From Rhodopseudomonas rhenobacensis (GTDB lineage: Bacteria > Pseudomonadota > Alphaproteobacteria > Rhizobiales > Xanthobacteraceae), in the NCBI RefSeq assembly GCF_014203125.1, contig NZ_JACHIH010000018.1:33352-97351 (forward strand): DNA of 64,000 bases. The letters run 5' to 3'. The notes beneath the pieces are model-generated. The model was not told the DNA's origin. It saw only the letters and a program-made list of their open reading frames with translations, and made no database searches. Position 1 is the stretch's first letter. Each line of letters opens with the position of its first letter. Made by a program: the position numbers and the translations under genes. Below are positions 17,361 through 27,988 of the stretch, piece by piece.

Positions 17361-18353
17361 ATGAGCGAGCCGTCCCGCCATATTCCGGTGCTCGGCCAGG
17401 AGGCCGTCGACCTGCTGGCGCCGCGCGACGGCGGCGTCTATGTCGACGCCACCTTCGGCGCCGGCGGCTATTCGCAGATGATCCTGTCGACCCCCGGCAG
17501 CCGGGTGATCGGCATCGACCGCGACCGCACCGCGATCGCCGGCGGCTTCGACCTGGTCGAGCGATCGGGCGGCCGGCTGACGCTGGTGGAAGACCGCTTC
17601 TCCAACCTCGCCGAAGTCTGCGCCGCGCAGGGCGCCGAGACCGTCGACGGCGTGGTGATGGACGTCGGGGTCTCCTCGATGCAGCTCGACCAAGGCGAGC
17701 GCGGCTTTTCGTTCCGGCTCTCAGGGCCGCTCGACATGCGGATGGGGCAGAGCGGCCCCTCCGCCGCCGACGTGATCGCGGTGGCCTCCGAGGCCGAACT
17801 CGCCAACATCATCTACATCTTCGGCGAAGAGCGGCATTCCCGCGCGGTGGCGCGTGCCATCGTGGCGGCCCGCACCAATGCGCCGATCACCACCACCAAG
17901 GCGCTCGCCGATATCGTCTCCAAGGTGGTGCACGCCAAGCCCGGCGAAATCCATCCGGCGACGCGGACGTTCCAGGGCTTGCGGATCTTCGTCAACGCCG
18001 AGCTCGACGAGCTGCATCTGGCGCTTTCCGCCGCCGAGCGGGTGCTGAAGCCCGGCGGCCGGCTGGTCGTGGTCTCGTTCCACTCGCTGGAAGACCGCAT
18101 CGTCAAGAATTTCTTCAACGCCCGCGGCAAGACCGGCGGCGGTTCGCGGCATCGGCCGGAGCTCGACCAGGAGGCGCCGAGCTTCGCGATCCTGACCAAG
18201 CGGCCGATCACCGCAGGTTCCGCTGAACTCGCCGGCAATCCGCGCGCGCGCTCCGCCAAGCTGCGCGCCGGCGAACGCACCGCGGCGCCGGCCCATGCCG
18301 GCGGCGACCTGCCGGCCTGGCCGACGCTCGATACTGTGATGGGGAGGCGCTGA
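17361..18353 (+). CDS. rsmH: 16S rRNA m4C1402 methyltransferase RsmH (MraW)
   Basis: A 330-residue SAM-dependent methyltransferase that N4-methylates C1402 in the ribosomal decoding site. The SAM-binding motif [15 protein letters not shown] is followed by the family blocks [36 protein letters not shown] and [19 protein letters not shown] 17361 begins the usual [19 protein letters not shown]; the longer upstream frame is discounted. It is the first gene of the division and cell-wall cluster, and its TGA overlaps the ftsL ATG by one base. Confidence 0.97.
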   Translation: MSEPSRHIPVLGQEAVDLLAPRDGGVYVDATFGAGGYSQMILSTPGSRVIGIDRDRTAIAGGFDLVERSGGRLTLVEDRFSNLAEVCAAQGAETVDGVVMDVGVSSMQLDQGERGFSFRLSGPLDMRMGQSGPSAADVIAVASEAELANIIYIFGEERHSRAVARAIVAARTNAPITTTKALADIVSKVVHAKPGEIHPATRTFQGLRIFVNAELDELHLALSAAERVLKPGGRLVVVSFHSLEDRIVKNFFNARGKTGGGSRHRPELDQEAPSFAILTKRPITAGSAELAGNPRARSAKLRAGERTAAPAHAGGDLPAWPTLDTVMGRR

Positions 18354-18733
18354 TGCGGCTGCTCCATCTTCTCGTGATCGGCGCGCTGCTGTTCGCCGCG
18401 GCCTATGTCTACCAGATCAAAATGGAATCCACCGCGCGCACCGAGCGGGTGCTGCGGCTGCAGGCCGAGGTGCGCGAGCAGCGCGAGGCGATCGCGGTGT
18501 TGCGCGCCGAATGGGCCAAGCTCGACGCGCCGTTGCGGCTGCAGGGGCTGGCCGAGCGGCATCTGAAGCTGAAGCCGGTGTCGGCGCAGCAATTCGATTC
18601 CTTGAAGAACCTGCCGGAGCGGCCGCCGAATCTCGCCAATCCCAGCGAATCCGATTCGATCGGGGCGATGATCGACACCATCGATCCCGACATCATCACC
18701 GGCTCGTTGCCGGCGCCGGAGGTGGGGCGGTGA
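18353..18733 (+). CDS. ftsL: Cell division protein FtsL-like
   Basis: A 126-residue bitopic membrane protein: one N-terminal helix (LLHLLVIGALLFAAAYVY) followed by a heptad-like coiled-coil segment (TERVLRLQAEVREQREAIAV). Sequence alone is weakly conserved in FtsL, so the call depends on size, topology and its invariant place between rsmH and ftsI. It would assemble with FtsB and FtsQ and activate FtsWI. Overlaps with both neighbours (1 bp with rsmH, 4 bp with ftsI) indicate tight translational coupling. Confidence 0.88.
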   Translation: MRLLHLLVIGALLFAAAYVYQIKMESTARTERVLRLQAEVREQREAIAVLRAEWAKLDAPLRLQGLAERHLKLKPVSAQQFDSLKNLPERPPNLANPSESDSIGAMIDTIDPDIITGSLPAPEVGR

Positions 18734-20484
18734 GCATTCAACCGAATTCCAAGCCGAAGCCGACGGAGCCCTGGCGACAGCGGCTGATCCGCGGCCTGTT
18801 GTACGGCCGCGACGTCGACCGCGCGGTCAAGGCGCGGGCCCGGGTCGGCTTCGCGATGCTGGCGTTCGGCGCGATCTATGCGGTGATCGGATTTCGCCTG
18901 GTCACCATCGCGGTGGTCGGCGACACCCATAGCGGCCGCCGCGCCGCAGCCCAGGACGCGGTGGCGACCGCGCGGCCCGACATCGTCGATCGCAACGGCG
19001 AAGTGCTGGCGACCGACGTCAAGACGCCGTCGCTGTTCGCCGAGCCGCGCCGCATCGTCGACAAGGACGAGGCGATCGAGCTGTTGACCGCGACCTTGCC
19101 CGATCTCGACACCGGCGAAGTCCGCGACCGGCTGATGTCGAAAAAAGGCTTCGTCTGGCTGAAGCGCGAAATCACCCCCTTGCAGCAGCGGGAAATCCGC
19201 AAGCTCGGCGTGCCCGGCGTCGGCTTCCTGCGCGAGAACAAGCGGGTCTATCCGTCCGGCCCCGCGGTGTCGCATCTGATCGGGCTCGTCAACATCGACA
19301 ACCAGGGCATCGCCGGCATCGAGAAATGGCTCGACACCAACGGCCTCGCCGACCTGCATCGCGCCGGCTTCGCCTCGGACCGGCTGCAGAAGCCGGTCGA
19401 GCTGGCGGTCGACCTGCGGGTCGAGCACGCCTTGCGCGACGAGCTGATGAAGGCCAAGGAGAAATACAGCGCCAAGGCCGCCTCCGGCCTGGTCTCCAAC
19501 GTGCGCACCGGCGAGATCGTCGCGATGGTGTCGCTGCCGGATTTCGACCCGAACAATCCGCGCGAGGCGCACGACCCCGACCGCATCAACCGGCTGACCA
19601 CCGGCGTCTACGAGATGGGCTCGACCTTCAAGACGCTGACGCTGGCGATGGCGCTGGATTCCGGCAAGGCCAATCTCAACACACTGTACGACGCCCGCGG
19701 CGCGCTGCATTTCGGCAAGTTCGCGATCCACGACACCCATAATCTCGGCCGCGCCATCACCTTGACCGAGGTCTTCACCTACTCGTCGAACATCGGCGCG
19801 GCCCGCGTCGCGCTGGCGCAGGGCGTCGAGGCCCACAAGGCGTTCCTGAAAAAGGTCGGCCAGATGGATCGGCTGCGCACCGAATTGCCGGAAAGCGCAG
19901 CTCCGATCGTGCCGAAGCGCTGGAGCGAGCTCAACACCATCACCATTTCCTTCGGCCACGGCATCGCGGTGGCGCCGCTGCAGGCGGTGATGGGCATCAA
20001 TGCCATGGTCAATGGCGGCTATCTGATTCCGCCGACCTTCCTGAAACGCACCGAGCAGGAGGCGCTGGAGATCGGCAAGCGCGTGGTGCGCAAGGACACC
20101 AGCGACAAGATCCGCTACCTGATGCGGCTGAACGCCGAAATCGGCACCGCCAAATCGGCCGAGGTGATCGCCAAGGGCTATTATATCGGCGGCAAGACCG
20201 GCACCGCCGAAAAGGTCGTCGGCGGCCGCTATTCGAAGAAGCAGGTGCTGAACTCCTTCACCGCGATTCTGCCGGCCGACAATCCGCAGTTTCAGGTGCT
20301 GGTGATGCTGGACGAGCCGAAGGCGCTGCCGGAAACCCACGGCTTCATCACCTCGGGCTGGAATGCGGTACCGGCAGGCGGCAAGGTGATCGCCCGCATC
20401 GCGCCGCTGTTGGGAATCGAGCCGCGTTTCGATCTGCCGCCGTCCGACCGCCTCATTCTTGCGGCATCGAAGGTCACTCAATAG
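18730..20484 (+). CDS. ftsI: Septal peptidoglycan transpeptidase FtsI (PBP3)
   Basis: A 584-residue class B penicillin-binding protein. One membrane helix (about residues 38-58, [20 protein letters not shown]) precedes the pedestal domain and the transpeptidase domain, which shows SxxK as MGSTFKTL, SxN as YSSNIG and KTG as [12 protein letters not shown] 18730 overlaps the ftsL stop. It cross-links septal peptidoglycan together with FtsW, which is not found in this window. A pair of short GC-rich inverted repeats follows the stop (20491-20528) before murE. Confidence 0.97.
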   Translation: MSIQPNSKPKPTEPWRQRLIRGLLYGRDVDRAVKARARVGFAMLAFGAIYAVIGFRLVTIAVVGDTHSGRRAAAQDAVATARPDIVDRNGEVLATDVKTPSLFAEPRRIVDKDEAIELLTATLPDLDTGEVRDRLMSKKGFVWLKREITPLQQREIRKLGVPGVGFLRENKRVYPSGPAVSHLIGLVNIDNQGIAGIEKWLDTNGLADLHRAGFASDRLQKPVELAVDLRVEHALRDELMKAKEKYSAKAASGLVSNVRTGEIVAMVSLPDFDPNNPREAHDPDRINRLTTGVYEMGSTFKTLTLAMALDSGKANLNTLYDARGALHFGKFAIHDTHNLGRAITLTEVFTYSSNIGAARVALAQGVEAHKAFLKKVGQMDRLRTELPESAAPIVPKRWSELNTITISFGHGIAVAPLQAVMGINAMVNGGYLIPPTFLKRTEQEALEIGKRVVRKDTSDKIRYLMRLNAEIGTAKSAEVIAKGYYIGGKTGTAEKVVGGRYSKKQVLNSFTAILPADNPQFQVLVMLDEPKALPETHGFITSGWNAVPAGGKVIARIAPLLGIEPRFDLPPSDRLILAASKVTQ

Positions 20485-20597
20485 TGATTCCACCGGCCGA
20501 GGCCGGCGGAGAGGGCGCAATCGGTTGCGCTGGGGTCTGGTTGCGCTAAAAGCTCCGGGACCGTTGGGACGTCGGTTGTTCGCATGCGCCGGACTGG

Positions 20598-22061
20598 ATG
20601 AATATGAAGCTCCGCGAGCTTTTCAGCGATGATGCCGCGATGGCCGCCGAGGCCGCCGCGATCGAGGTCCGCGGCGTGGCGTCGGACAGCCGCGCGGTGA
20701 TGCCCGGCGACGTGTTCTTCGCGCTGGCCGGGACCAAGACCGACGGCGCGCGCTACGTCGATCAGGCGATCGCCAACGGCGCGGTGGCGGTTGTCGGCGA
20801 GCAGCTTGCCGACAACGACTGTCGCGTCGCGCTGGTGCGCGTGGCCAATCCGCGCCGCGCGCTGGCGCTGGCTGCGGCACGCTTTTTCCCGCGCCAGCCC
20901 GCCACCATCGCGGCGGTCACCGGCACCAGCGGCAAGACCTCAGTCGCCGCGTTCACGCGGCAGATCTGGCAGCGGCTCGGCTTTGCGGCGGCCAGCATCG
21001 GCACCATCGGCCTCGTCACCCCGCATCGCAACGTCTACGGCTCGCTGACCACGCCGGACCCGATCGCGCTGCATCGGGAGATCGACGAGATCGCCGGCGA
21101 GGGCGTCACCCATCTGGCGCTGGAGGCCTCGTCGCACGGGCTCGATCAGTTCCGGCTCGACGGCGTGCGGATCGGCGCCGGCGGCTTCACCAATCTGTCG
21201 CGCGACCATATGGATTACCATCCCGACGTCGCGCATTATCTTGCGGCAAAGCTGCGGCTGTTCACCGACCTGGTGAGCGACGGCGGCGCCGCGGTGATTT
21301 CCGCCGACCACGAGCATTCCGCCGCGGTGATCGCCGCCGCGCGCGCCCGCGGGCTGCGGCTGATCGCGATCGGCCGCAACGCCGAGGGGCCCGACAGCAT
21401 CAAGCTGCGCGCCGCGAGCATCGACGGCTTCGCGCAGCGCCTCGTCATCGAGCATCGCGGCCGCGAGCGCGGCTTGCGGCTGCCGCTGGTCGGCGAATTC
21501 CAGATCGAGAACGCGCTGATCGCGGCCGGTCTGGTCATCGGCACCGGCGGCGACGCCGAGCAGGTGTTCGCGGCACTCCAGCATCTCGAAGGCGCCAAGG
21601 GCCGACTCGAACTGGTCGGCGACCGCAACGGTGCGCCGATCTTCGTCGACTACGCGCACAAGCCCGACGCGCTGGCGAAAGCCTTGCAGGCGCTGCGGCC
21701 TTACGCCAGACGCAAGCTGATCGTGGTGTTCGGCGCCGGCGGCGACCGCGACGCCGGCAAGCGGCCGTTGATGGGCGCGATCGCCGCCGAAGCGGCCGAC
21801 CGCGTCATCGTCACCGACGACAATCCGCGCAGTGAAGATCCCGCCGCGATCCGCGCCGCCATCATGGCGGCGGCGCGCGGCGCCACCGAGATCGGCGACC
21901 GCGCCGAAGCGATCCGCACAGCGATCGGCGCGCTGCAGCACGGCGACGCGCTGCTGATCGCCGGCAAGGGCCACGAGACCGGACAAATCATCGGCGGCCA
22001 GGTGCTGCCGTTCAGCGATCACGAGGCCGCCGCGGCGGCCCTTTCATCGAGTGCTGCATGA
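20598..22061 (+). CDS. murE: UDP-MurNAc-L-Ala-D-Glu:meso-diaminopimelate ligase MurE
   Basis: A 487-residue cytoplasmic Mur ligase. It has the ATP site AVTGTSGKTSVAAFT, the substrate-binding segment HLALEASSHGLDQFRLDG, and the C-terminal IFVDYAHKPDALAKAL. The DDNPRSEDP motif near the C-terminus is the DNPR signature that selects meso-diaminopimelate over lysine, fitting a Gram-negative wall. It lies 113 bp after ftsI, the largest gap so far in the cluster, and its stop overlaps the murF start by 4 bp. ATG 20598 is followed two codons later by another ATG, so the start could be 20604. Confidence 0.97.
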   Translation: MNMKLRELFSDDAAMAAEAAAIEVRGVASDSRAVMPGDVFFALAGTKTDGARYVDQAIANGAVAVVGEQLADNDCRVALVRVANPRRALALAAARFFPRQPATIAAVTGTSGKTSVAAFTRQIWQRLGFAAASIGTIGLVTPHRNVYGSLTTPDPIALHREIDEIAGEGVTHLALEASSHGLDQFRLDGVRIGAGGFTNLSRDHMDYHPDVAHYLAAKLRLFTDLVSDGGAAVISADHEHSAAVIAAARARGLRLIAIGRNAEGPDSIKLRAASIDGFAQRLVIEHRGRERGLRLPLVGEFQIENALIAAGLVIGTGGDAEQVFAALQHLEGAKGRLELVGDRNGAPIFVDYAHKPDALAKALQALRPYARRKLIVVFGAGGDRDAGKRPLMGAIAAEAADRVIVTDDNPRSEDPAAIRAAIMAAARGATEIGDRAEAIRTAIGALQHGDALLIAGKGHETGQIIGGQVLPFSDHEAAAAALSSSAA

Positions 22062-23497
22062 ATAAGATGCCCCTCTGGACGGCTTCGGCGATGGCGGAGG
22101 CGATGCGCGCGACCGCGAGCGGCGCGCTGCCCGACGCGATCCTCGGCCTCTCGATCGACAGCCGCACGCTTTCCCCGGGCGACGCGTACTTCGCGATTCA
22201 CGGCGATGTCCATGACGGCCATGATTTCGTCGCCGCTGCGCTGAATGCCGGCGCCGCGCTCGCGGTGGTGGAGCGCGCGCAGCGCGACAAATTCCCCGCC
22301 GACGCGCCGCTGCTGGTGGTCGACGACGTGCTCGACGGCCTGCGCGATCTGGCGCGCGCGTCGCGGACGCGGCTCGGCGGTCAGGTCGTCGCGGTCACCG
22401 GCTCGGTCGGCAAGACCTCGACCAAGGAGGCGCTGCGCGCGGTGTTCGCCGCGCAGGGCGAGACCCACGCCTCGGTCGCGTCGTTCAACAATCACTGGGG
22501 CGTGCCGCTGTCCTTGGCGCGCTGTCCGGCCTCGGCGAAATTCGCGGTGTTCGAGATCGGCATGAATCATCCGGGCGAGATCGAGCCCTTGGTGGCGATG
22601 GTGCGGCCGCATGTGGCGATCATCACCACGGTGGAGCCGGTGCATCTGGAATTCTTCGCCAGCGTCGAGGCGATCGCCGACGCCAAGGCGGAAATCTTCT
22701 TAGGGCTGGAGCCGAACGGCGCCGTGGTGCTGAACCGCGACAATCCGCAATTCGCGCGTCTGCGCAAACGCGCCAAATCGCTCGGCATCAGCCGCATCGT
22801 GTCGTTCGGCGCCGACCCCAAGGCCGACGCCCGGCTGCTCGACATTGCGCTGCAGGCGGACTGCTCGGCGGTGCGCGCGGCGATCTTCGGCGACGACGTC
22901 ACCTACAAGCTCGGCATCCCCGGCCGCCACATGGCGATCAATTCGCTGGCGGTGCTGGCCGCGGCGGAGCTGGTCGGCGCCGATCTGGCGCTGGCGGCGC
23001 TGACGCTGTCGCAGGTGCAGCCCGCCGCGGGGCGCGGCGTGCGCCGCGCGTTGCAGGTCGCCCATGGCGAGGCGACGCTGATCGATGAGAGCTACAACGC
23101 CAACCCGGCGTCGATGGCTGCGGCGCTCAACGTGCTCGGCCAGGCCGCGGTCGGTCCGCACGGCCGCCGCATCGCGGTGCTCGGCGACATGCTGGAACTG
23201 GGACCGCGCGGGCCTGAGCTGCACAGCGGCCTCAACGACGCGGTCAAGGCCAACGCGATCGACACGGTGTTCTGTTGCGGTCCGCTGATGCGGCAATTGT
23301 GGGACGCGCTTTCCCCCGGCAAGCGCGGCGGCTATGCAGAGACTGCGGCCGCGCTCGAATTACAGGTCATCGCCGCGATCCGCGGCGGCGACGTCATCAT
23401 GGTGAAGGGCTCGCTCGGCTCGCGCATGAAAACCATCGTCACCGCGCTGGAGCGGCGCTATCCCGGCAATGCTGCGCTCAGCGACGCTGCGGTGTAA
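22058..23497 (+). CDS. murF: UDP-MurNAc-tripeptide:D-Ala-D-Ala ligase MurF
   Basis: A 479-residue Mur ligase that completes the UDP-MurNAc pentapeptide. The ATP-binding loop is [16 protein letters not shown], followed by [14 protein letters not shown] and the C-terminal [17 protein letters not shown]. The ATG overlaps the murE stop (ATGA). Length and motif order are normal for the family. The mraY gene follows after 11 bp. Confidence 0.97.
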   Translation: MNKMPLWTASAMAEAMRATASGALPDAILGLSIDSRTLSPGDAYFAIHGDVHDGHDFVAAALNAGAALAVVERAQRDKFPADAPLLVVDDVLDGLRDLARASRTRLGGQVVAVTGSVGKTSTKEALRAVFAAQGETHASVASFNNHWGVPLSLARCPASAKFAVFEIGMNHPGEIEPLVAMVRPHVAIITTVEPVHLEFFASVEAIADAKAEIFLGLEPNGAVVLNRDNPQFARLRKRAKSLGISRIVSFGADPKADARLLDIALQADCSAVRAAIFGDDVTYKLGIPGRHMAINSLAVLAAAELVGADLALAALTLSQVQPAAGRGVRRALQVAHGEATLIDESYNANPASMAAALNVLGQAAVGPHGRRIAVLGDMLELGPRGPELHSGLNDAVKANAIDTVFCCGPLMRQLWDALSPGKRGGYAETAAALELQVIAAIRGGDVIMVKGSLGSRMKTIVTALERRYPGNAALSDAAV

Positions 23498-23508
23498 GGG
23501 CGGCTTGC

Positions 23509-24594
23509 ATGCTTTATTGGCTGATCGATTTTTCCAGCGCGTTTCCGGCGTTCAACGTGTTTCGCTACATCACCTTCCGCACCGGCGGCGCGATGGTGAC
23601 GGGAGCGCTGTTCGTGTTCCTGTGCGGCCCCTGGATCATCGACAATCTGCGGCTGCGCCAGGGCAAGGGCCAGCCGATCCGCAGCGACGGTCCGCAATCG
23701 CATCTCAGCAAGAAGGGCACGCCGACCATGGGCGGGCTGATGGTGCTGATGGGTCTCGTGGTCGGCACCGTGCTGTGGGCCAACCCGCTCAACCCCTATG
23801 TGTGGATCGTGCTGGCGGTGACGCTCGGCTTCGGCTTCGTCGGCTTCTATGACGACTATCTGAAAGTGACCAAGCAGAGCAGCCAGAACGGCTTCGCCGG
23901 CCGCTGGCGGCTGCTGATCGAGGCGGTGATCGCCGCTGCGGCCTGCTACGCGCTGGTGCGGCTCGGCCGCGACCCGTTGTCGAGTTCGCTGGTGATCCCG
24001 TTCTTCAAGGACGTCGCGATCAATCTCGGCTGGTTCTTCGTGGCGTTCGGCGCCTTCATCGTGGTCGGCGCCGGCAACGCGGTGAACCTCACCGACGGCC
24101 TCGACGGCCTCGCCATCGTGCCGGTGATGATCGCCGCGGCGAGCTTCGGGCTGATCTCCTATCTCGCCGGAAACGCGGTGTTCGCGGATTATCTGCAAAT
24201 CAATTACGTCGCCGGCACCGGCGAATTATCCGTGTTATGCGGCGCGCTGCTCGGCGCGGGCTTAGGCTTTCTGTGGTTCAATGCGCCGCCGGCCTCGATC
24301 TTCATGGGCGACACCGGGTCGCTGGCGCTCGGCGGCATGCTCGGTTCGATCGCGGTGGCGGTGAAGCACGAGATCGTGCTGGCGGTGATCGGCGGGCTGT
24401 TCGTGCTGGAGGCGGTGTCGGTGATCGTGCAGGTGGCGTCGTTCAAGCTCACCGGCAAGCGGGTGTTCAAGATGGCGCCGATCCACCATCATTTCGAGCA
24501 GAAGGGCTGGACCGAGCCGCAGATCGTGATCCGGTTCTGGATCATCGCGGTGATGCTGGCGCTCGCCGGCCTGTCGACGCTGAAGCTGCGGTGA
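23509..24594 (+). CDS. mraY: Phospho-MurNAc-pentapeptide translocase MraY
   Basis: A 361-residue polytopic membrane enzyme making lipid I from undecaprenyl phosphate. Catalytic and binding motifs are all present: [25 protein letters not shown] with the adjacent Asp pair, [26 protein letters not shown] and the MAPIHHHFE loop near the C-terminus. ATG 23509 with TAAGGG upstream starts the expected [21 protein letters not shown] dispersed palindromic repeat separates it from murD. Confidence 0.97.
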   Translation: MLYWLIDFSSAFPAFNVFRYITFRTGGAMVTGALFVFLCGPWIIDNLRLRQGKGQPIRSDGPQSHLSKKGTPTMGGLMVLMGLVVGTVLWANPLNPYVWIVLAVTLGFGFVGFYDDYLKVTKQSSQNGFAGRWRLLIEAVIAAAACYALVRLGRDPLSSSLVIPFFKDVAINLGWFFVAFGAFIVVGAGNAVNLTDGLDGLAIVPVMIAAASFGLISYLAGNAVFADYLQINYVAGTGELSVLCGALLGAGLGFLWFNAPPASIFMGDTGSLALGGMLGSIAVAVKHEIVLAVIGGLFVLEAVSVIVQVASFKLTGKRVFKMAPIHHHFEQKGWTEPQIVIRFWIIAVMLALAGLSTLKLR

Positions 24595-24635
24595 ATAGAT
24601 CCCAGATGATGATACGAACTGTGCCGCACGCGCGG

Positions 24636-24732
24636 CCTCATCCTGAGGAGCGGCCCGTAGGGCCGCGTCTCGAAGGATCGGGCCTCCCTCGTCCTTCGAG
24701 ACGCGCGCAACTGCGCGCTCCTCAGGATGAGG
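24636..24732. repeat. CATCCTGAGGAG palindromic repeat inside the dcw cluster
   Basis: 97 bp with outer arms CCTCATCCTGAGGAGC and GCTCCTCAGGATGAGG and inner arms CGTCTCGAAGGA/TCCTTCGAGACG, able to form a long hairpin in the mraY-murD transcript. Related to 1070-1124. Confidence 0.9.
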
Positions 24733-24769
24733 GCGGGGCGTTGGCCGTGGTCTTGATTGGAGCTGTCCT

Positions 24770-26185
24770 GTGATCCCCATTACATCCTTCGCCGGCAAGA
24801 CGGTTGCCGTATTCGGTCTCGGCGGCTCCGGGCTCGCCAGTTGCCGCGCCTTGCAGGACGGCGGCGCCGACGTCGTCGCCAGCGACGACAATATCGACCG
24901 GCTGGTCGAGGCGGCGCAGGCCGGCTTCATCACCGCCGATCTGCACAGCGTGAACTGGAGCAACATCGCAGCCTTGGTGCTCACCCCCGGCGTGCCGCTG
25001 ACCCATCCGGCGCCGCACTGGAGCGTGCTGGCGGCGCAGGCCGCCGGCGTCGAAGTGATCGGCGACGTCGAATTGTTCTGCCGCGAGCGCAGGCTGCTCG
25101 CGCCGCACGCGCCGTTCGTCGCCATCACCGGCACCAACGGCAAGTCCACCACCACGGCGCTGATCGCGCATCTGTTGCGGCAGGCCGGCTTCGACACTCA
25201 GATGGGCGGCAATATCGGCACCGCGATCCTGTCGCTGGAGCCGCCGGCCGACGGCCGCGTCCATGTCATCGAGATGTCGTCCTATCAGATCGATCTCACA
25301 CCTTCGCTCGATCCGTCGGTCGGCATCCTGCTCAACGTCACCGAGGATCATCTCGATCGCCACGGTTCGATCGAGCACTACGCCGCGGTGAAGGAGCGGC
25401 TGGTCGCCGGGGTGCAGAACGGCGGCACCGCGATCGTCGGCGTCGACGACGATTTCAGCGCCACCGCTGCCGAGCGCGTCGCGCTGGGCGGCCGCAAGTT
25501 TCCCGACCGCACCGTGCTGCGGCTGTCGGTGAAGCGGCCGCTCGCCGACGGCATCGTGGTGGATCGCAACGTGATCTATCGCGTCCATGACGGCGCGCGC
25601 GAGGAGCTTGCGCGGATCGATGGCATCGGCTCGCTGCGCGGGGCGCACAACGCCCAGAACGCCGCCGCCGCCGCCGCCGCGGTGCTGGCGCTCGGTGTCT
25701 CGCGCGACGTCTTGCAGCAAGGGCTGCGCAGCTTCCCGGGTCTCGCGCATCGCATGGAGCAGGTCGGCCGCCAGGGCGAGACGCTGTTCGTCAACGACTC
25801 CAAGGCCACCAATGCCGACGCCGCCGCCAAGGCGCTGGGCTCGTTCGAGGAGATCTTCTGGCTCGCCGGCGGCAAGCCGAAGACCGGCGGCATCGACAGC
25901 CTCGCCGGGTTCTTTCCGAAGATCCGCAAGGCCTATCTGATCGGCGAAGCCGCGCAGGAATTCGCCGCGACGCTTGAGGGCAAGGTGGAGTACGAGATCT
26001 GCGAGACGCTGGAGGTCGCGGTGCCGCACGCCGCGCGCGACGCCGCGGCGTCCGAGCTGGTCGACCCGGTGGTGCTCTTGTCGCCGGCCTGCGCGTCGTT
26101 CGATCAGTTCCGCAATTTCGAAATCCGCGGCAACCGGTTTCGCGAACTGGTCACCGCGCTGCCGCATGTCGTGCCGGTGGTGTGA
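24770..26185 (+). CDS. murD: UDP-MurNAc-L-Ala:D-glutamate ligase MurD
   Basis: A 471-residue Mur ligase adding D-Glu. The Rossmann N-terminus ([17 protein letters not shown]), the ATP loop [26 protein letters not shown], and the C-terminal [16 protein letters not shown] and [12 protein letters not shown] are all present. The GTG start at 24770 follows TTGGAG. It is the last gene of the cluster in this window: the next gene is convergent and catabolic, so ftsW, murG, murC and the rest are not downstream as they are in most alphaproteobacteria. Confidence 0.97.
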   Translation: MIPITSFAGKTVAVFGLGGSGLASCRALQDGGADVVASDDNIDRLVEAAQAGFITADLHSVNWSNIAALVLTPGVPLTHPAPHWSVLAAQAAGVEVIGDVELFCRERRLLAPHAPFVAITGTNGKSTTTALIAHLLRQAGFDTQMGGNIGTAILSLEPPADGRVHVIEMSSYQIDLTPSLDPSVGILLNVTEDHLDRHGSIEHYAAVKERLVAGVQNGGTAIVGVDDDFSATAAERVALGGRKFPDRTVLRLSVKRPLADGIVVDRNVIYRVHDGAREELARIDGIGSLRGAHNAQNAAAAAAAVLALGVSRDVLQQGLRSFPGLAHRMEQVGRQGETLFVNDSKATNADAAAKALGSFEEIFWLAGGKPKTGGIDSLAGFFPKIRKAYLIGEAAQEFAATLEGKVEYEICETLEVAVPHAARDAAASELVDPVVLLSPACASFDQFRNFEIRGNRFRELVTALPHVVPVV

Positions 26186-26194
26186 GGGAATTGC

Positions 26195-27736
26195 TCACGC
26201 CGCACACGCCTTGTTCGGCCAGTAGCGGTCTTTCAGATGCCGCTTCACCAGCTTGCCGGTGGGCGTGCGTGGCAGTTCGGCCTCGAAGTCGACGCTCTTC
26301 GGGCATTTGATCGGCGACAGCTTCTGCCGGCAATAGGCGATCAGCTCGGCTTCGAACGCCGGCCCCGCCAGCGCCATGTCGCGCGGCTGCACCACCGCCT
26401 TGACCTCTTCGCCCATCTCCTCGTTCGGCACGCCGAACACCGCGACGTCGGCGATGTCGGGATGCGTCAGCAGCACGTCCTCGGTCTCCTGCGGATAGAC
26501 GTTCACGCCGCCGGAGATGATCATGTAGCTCTTGCGGTCGGTGAGATACAGAAAACCCTCGGCGTCGAGATAGCCGACGTCGCCGAGCGTCGACCAGCCG
26601 CGGGCGTTGAACGCGCGGCTCGTCTTCTCCGGATCGTTGTGATAGCTGAACAACGGCCCGCCGGCGAAATACACCGTGCCGATCTGCCCGGCCGGCAGTT
26701 CCTCGTCGTTGTCGTTCAAAATCTTGATCTGGCCGACCACCGGCCGCCCCACGGTGCCGCGATGGCCGAGCCATTGCTGCGAATTCGACACCGTGACGCC
26801 GTTGCCCTCGGAGCCCGCGTAGTACTCGATCAGGATCGGCCCCCACCACTCGATCATCTTGGCTTTGACGTCGATCGGGCAGGGCGCCGCGGCGTGGATC
26901 GCGCCCTTCAGCGAGGAGACGTCGTAACGCGCGCGGACTTCTTCCGGCAGCTTCAGCATCCGCACGAACATGGTCGGCACCAGCTGCGACTGCGTGACCT
27001 TGTGCTTCTCCACCAGCGCCAGGAACGCCTCGGCGTCGAAAGTCTCCATGATGATGGAGCTGCCGCCGAGCGTGATCGCCATCATGTTGAAGCGCAACGG
27101 CGCGGCGTGATACAGCGGCGCCGGCGAGAGATAAATGCTGTCGGCGCTCATGCCGCACATCCCGGCGCAGAGGATCTTCAGGAACGGATTGGGCAGCTCG
27201 ATCGGATTGTTCTCGAAGCCGCGCTTGATGCCCTTCGGCCGGCCGGTGGTGCCCGACGAATACAGCATGTCACTGCCTGCGACCTGGTCGGCGATCGGCG
27301 TTGCCGGCTGAGTCGCCAGCGCCTCGTGCCAGGAGCGAAAGCCCGGTTGCGCCTCGTCGACGCTGAAGAACGCCACCTCGGGTAACTCGGCGAGCAGCGG
27401 CGCCAGCGTGGCGACGCCTTTGGCCGAGGCGATGACGACGCGGGCGCCGCAATCCTTGACGATGTAGCCGATCTCGTCCGGCGTCAGATAGCGGCTGATC
27501 GCGGTGTAGTAGAGCCCTGAGCGCTGCGCCGCCCAGCAGATCTCCATGAATTCGAGGCGGTTCTCCAGCAACAGCGCGATATGCGCGCCGGCCTGCAAGC
27601 CCAGCGCGCGGAACAGCTGCGCGCCCTGATTCGAGCGCTCGTCCAGCTCGCGATAGGTGAGGGCCTTGCCCGATCCCGCCATCTGGTAGGCGATCTTGTC
27701 GGGCTGGGTCTTTGCAAGGATCGAGGGGTGGGTCAT
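26195..27736 (-). CDS. Acyl-CoA synthetase, AMP-binding (FadD-like)
   Basis: A 513-residue adenylate-forming ligase. Motifs in order: phosphate loop MLYSSGTTGRPKGIKRG, adenine-binding region IEYYAGSEGNGVT, hinge YLTDRKSYMIISGGVNVYP and catalytic lysine region PRTPTGKLVKRHLKD. It would activate a carboxylic acid to its CoA thioester for the nearby acyl-CoA dehydrogenases. ATG 27736 has GGGAGGAC upstream at good spacing; ATG 27742 is too close to it. It is convergent with murD (9 bp apart) and divergent from a TetR gene. Substrate chain length cannot be inferred. Confidence 0.88.
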   Translation of the reverse strand: MTHPSILAKTQPDKIAYQMAGSGKALTYRELDERSNQGAQLFRALGLQAGAHIALLLENRLEFMEICWAAQRSGLYYTAISRYLTPDEIGYIVKDCGARVVIASAKGVATLAPLLAELPEVAFFSVDEAQPGFRSWHEALATQPATPIADQVAGSDMLYSSGTTGRPKGIKRGFENNPIELPNPFLKILCAGMCGMSADSIYLSPAPLYHAAPLRFNMMAITLGGSSIIMETFDAEAFLALVEKHKVTQSQLVPTMFVRMLKLPEEVRARYDVSSLKGAIHAAAPCPIDVKAKMIEWWGPILIEYYAGSEGNGVTVSNSQQWLGHRGTVGRPVVGQIKILNDNDEELPAGQIGTVYFAGGPLFSYHNDPEKTSRAFNARGWSTLGDVGYLDAEGFLYLTDRKSYMIISGGVNVYPQETEDVLLTHPDIADVAVFGVPNEEMGEEVKAVVQPRDMALAGPAFEAELIAYCRQKLSPIKCPKSVDFEAELPRTPTGKLVKRHLKDRYWPNKACAA

Positions 27737-27886
27737 CGGCATGTCCTCCCTGAAGACGGCGGATGTTTCCGCTCGTGGCGTGTCGGCGGGGGTCAATTCG
27801 CGCACCGCGAGCAGGGCCGAGTGGTTCGGCGGAGGTCCTGACCTGCAGGCGGCATTTCCGGTCTGTGCCTGGATGATAGGCGGAGT

Positions 27887-27923
27887 TAATCGGCCAATTA
27901 GCTTTTAGTCAATCGGTCAATTA
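27887..27923. promoter_or_regulatory. Direct-repeat operator candidate between acyl-CoA synthetase and tetR
   Basis: AATCGGCCAATTA (27888-27900) is repeated as AATCGGTCAATTA (27911-27923), exactly 23 bp apart, about two helical turns. The AT-rich stretch lies between the divergent genes and is the obvious place for binding by the adjacent TetR-type protein. Confidence 0.6.
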
Positions 27924-27988
27924 AAACACTTGAGCTTCGCCGCAACATCGGATTATGTGCGCATCACGTTGATCGATTTGGAATTGGA

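Noticed and set aside
18409..20520. 703-codon minus-strand frame opposite ftsI
   Set aside because: Antisense shadow; the plus-strand product has all three penicillin-binding motifs.
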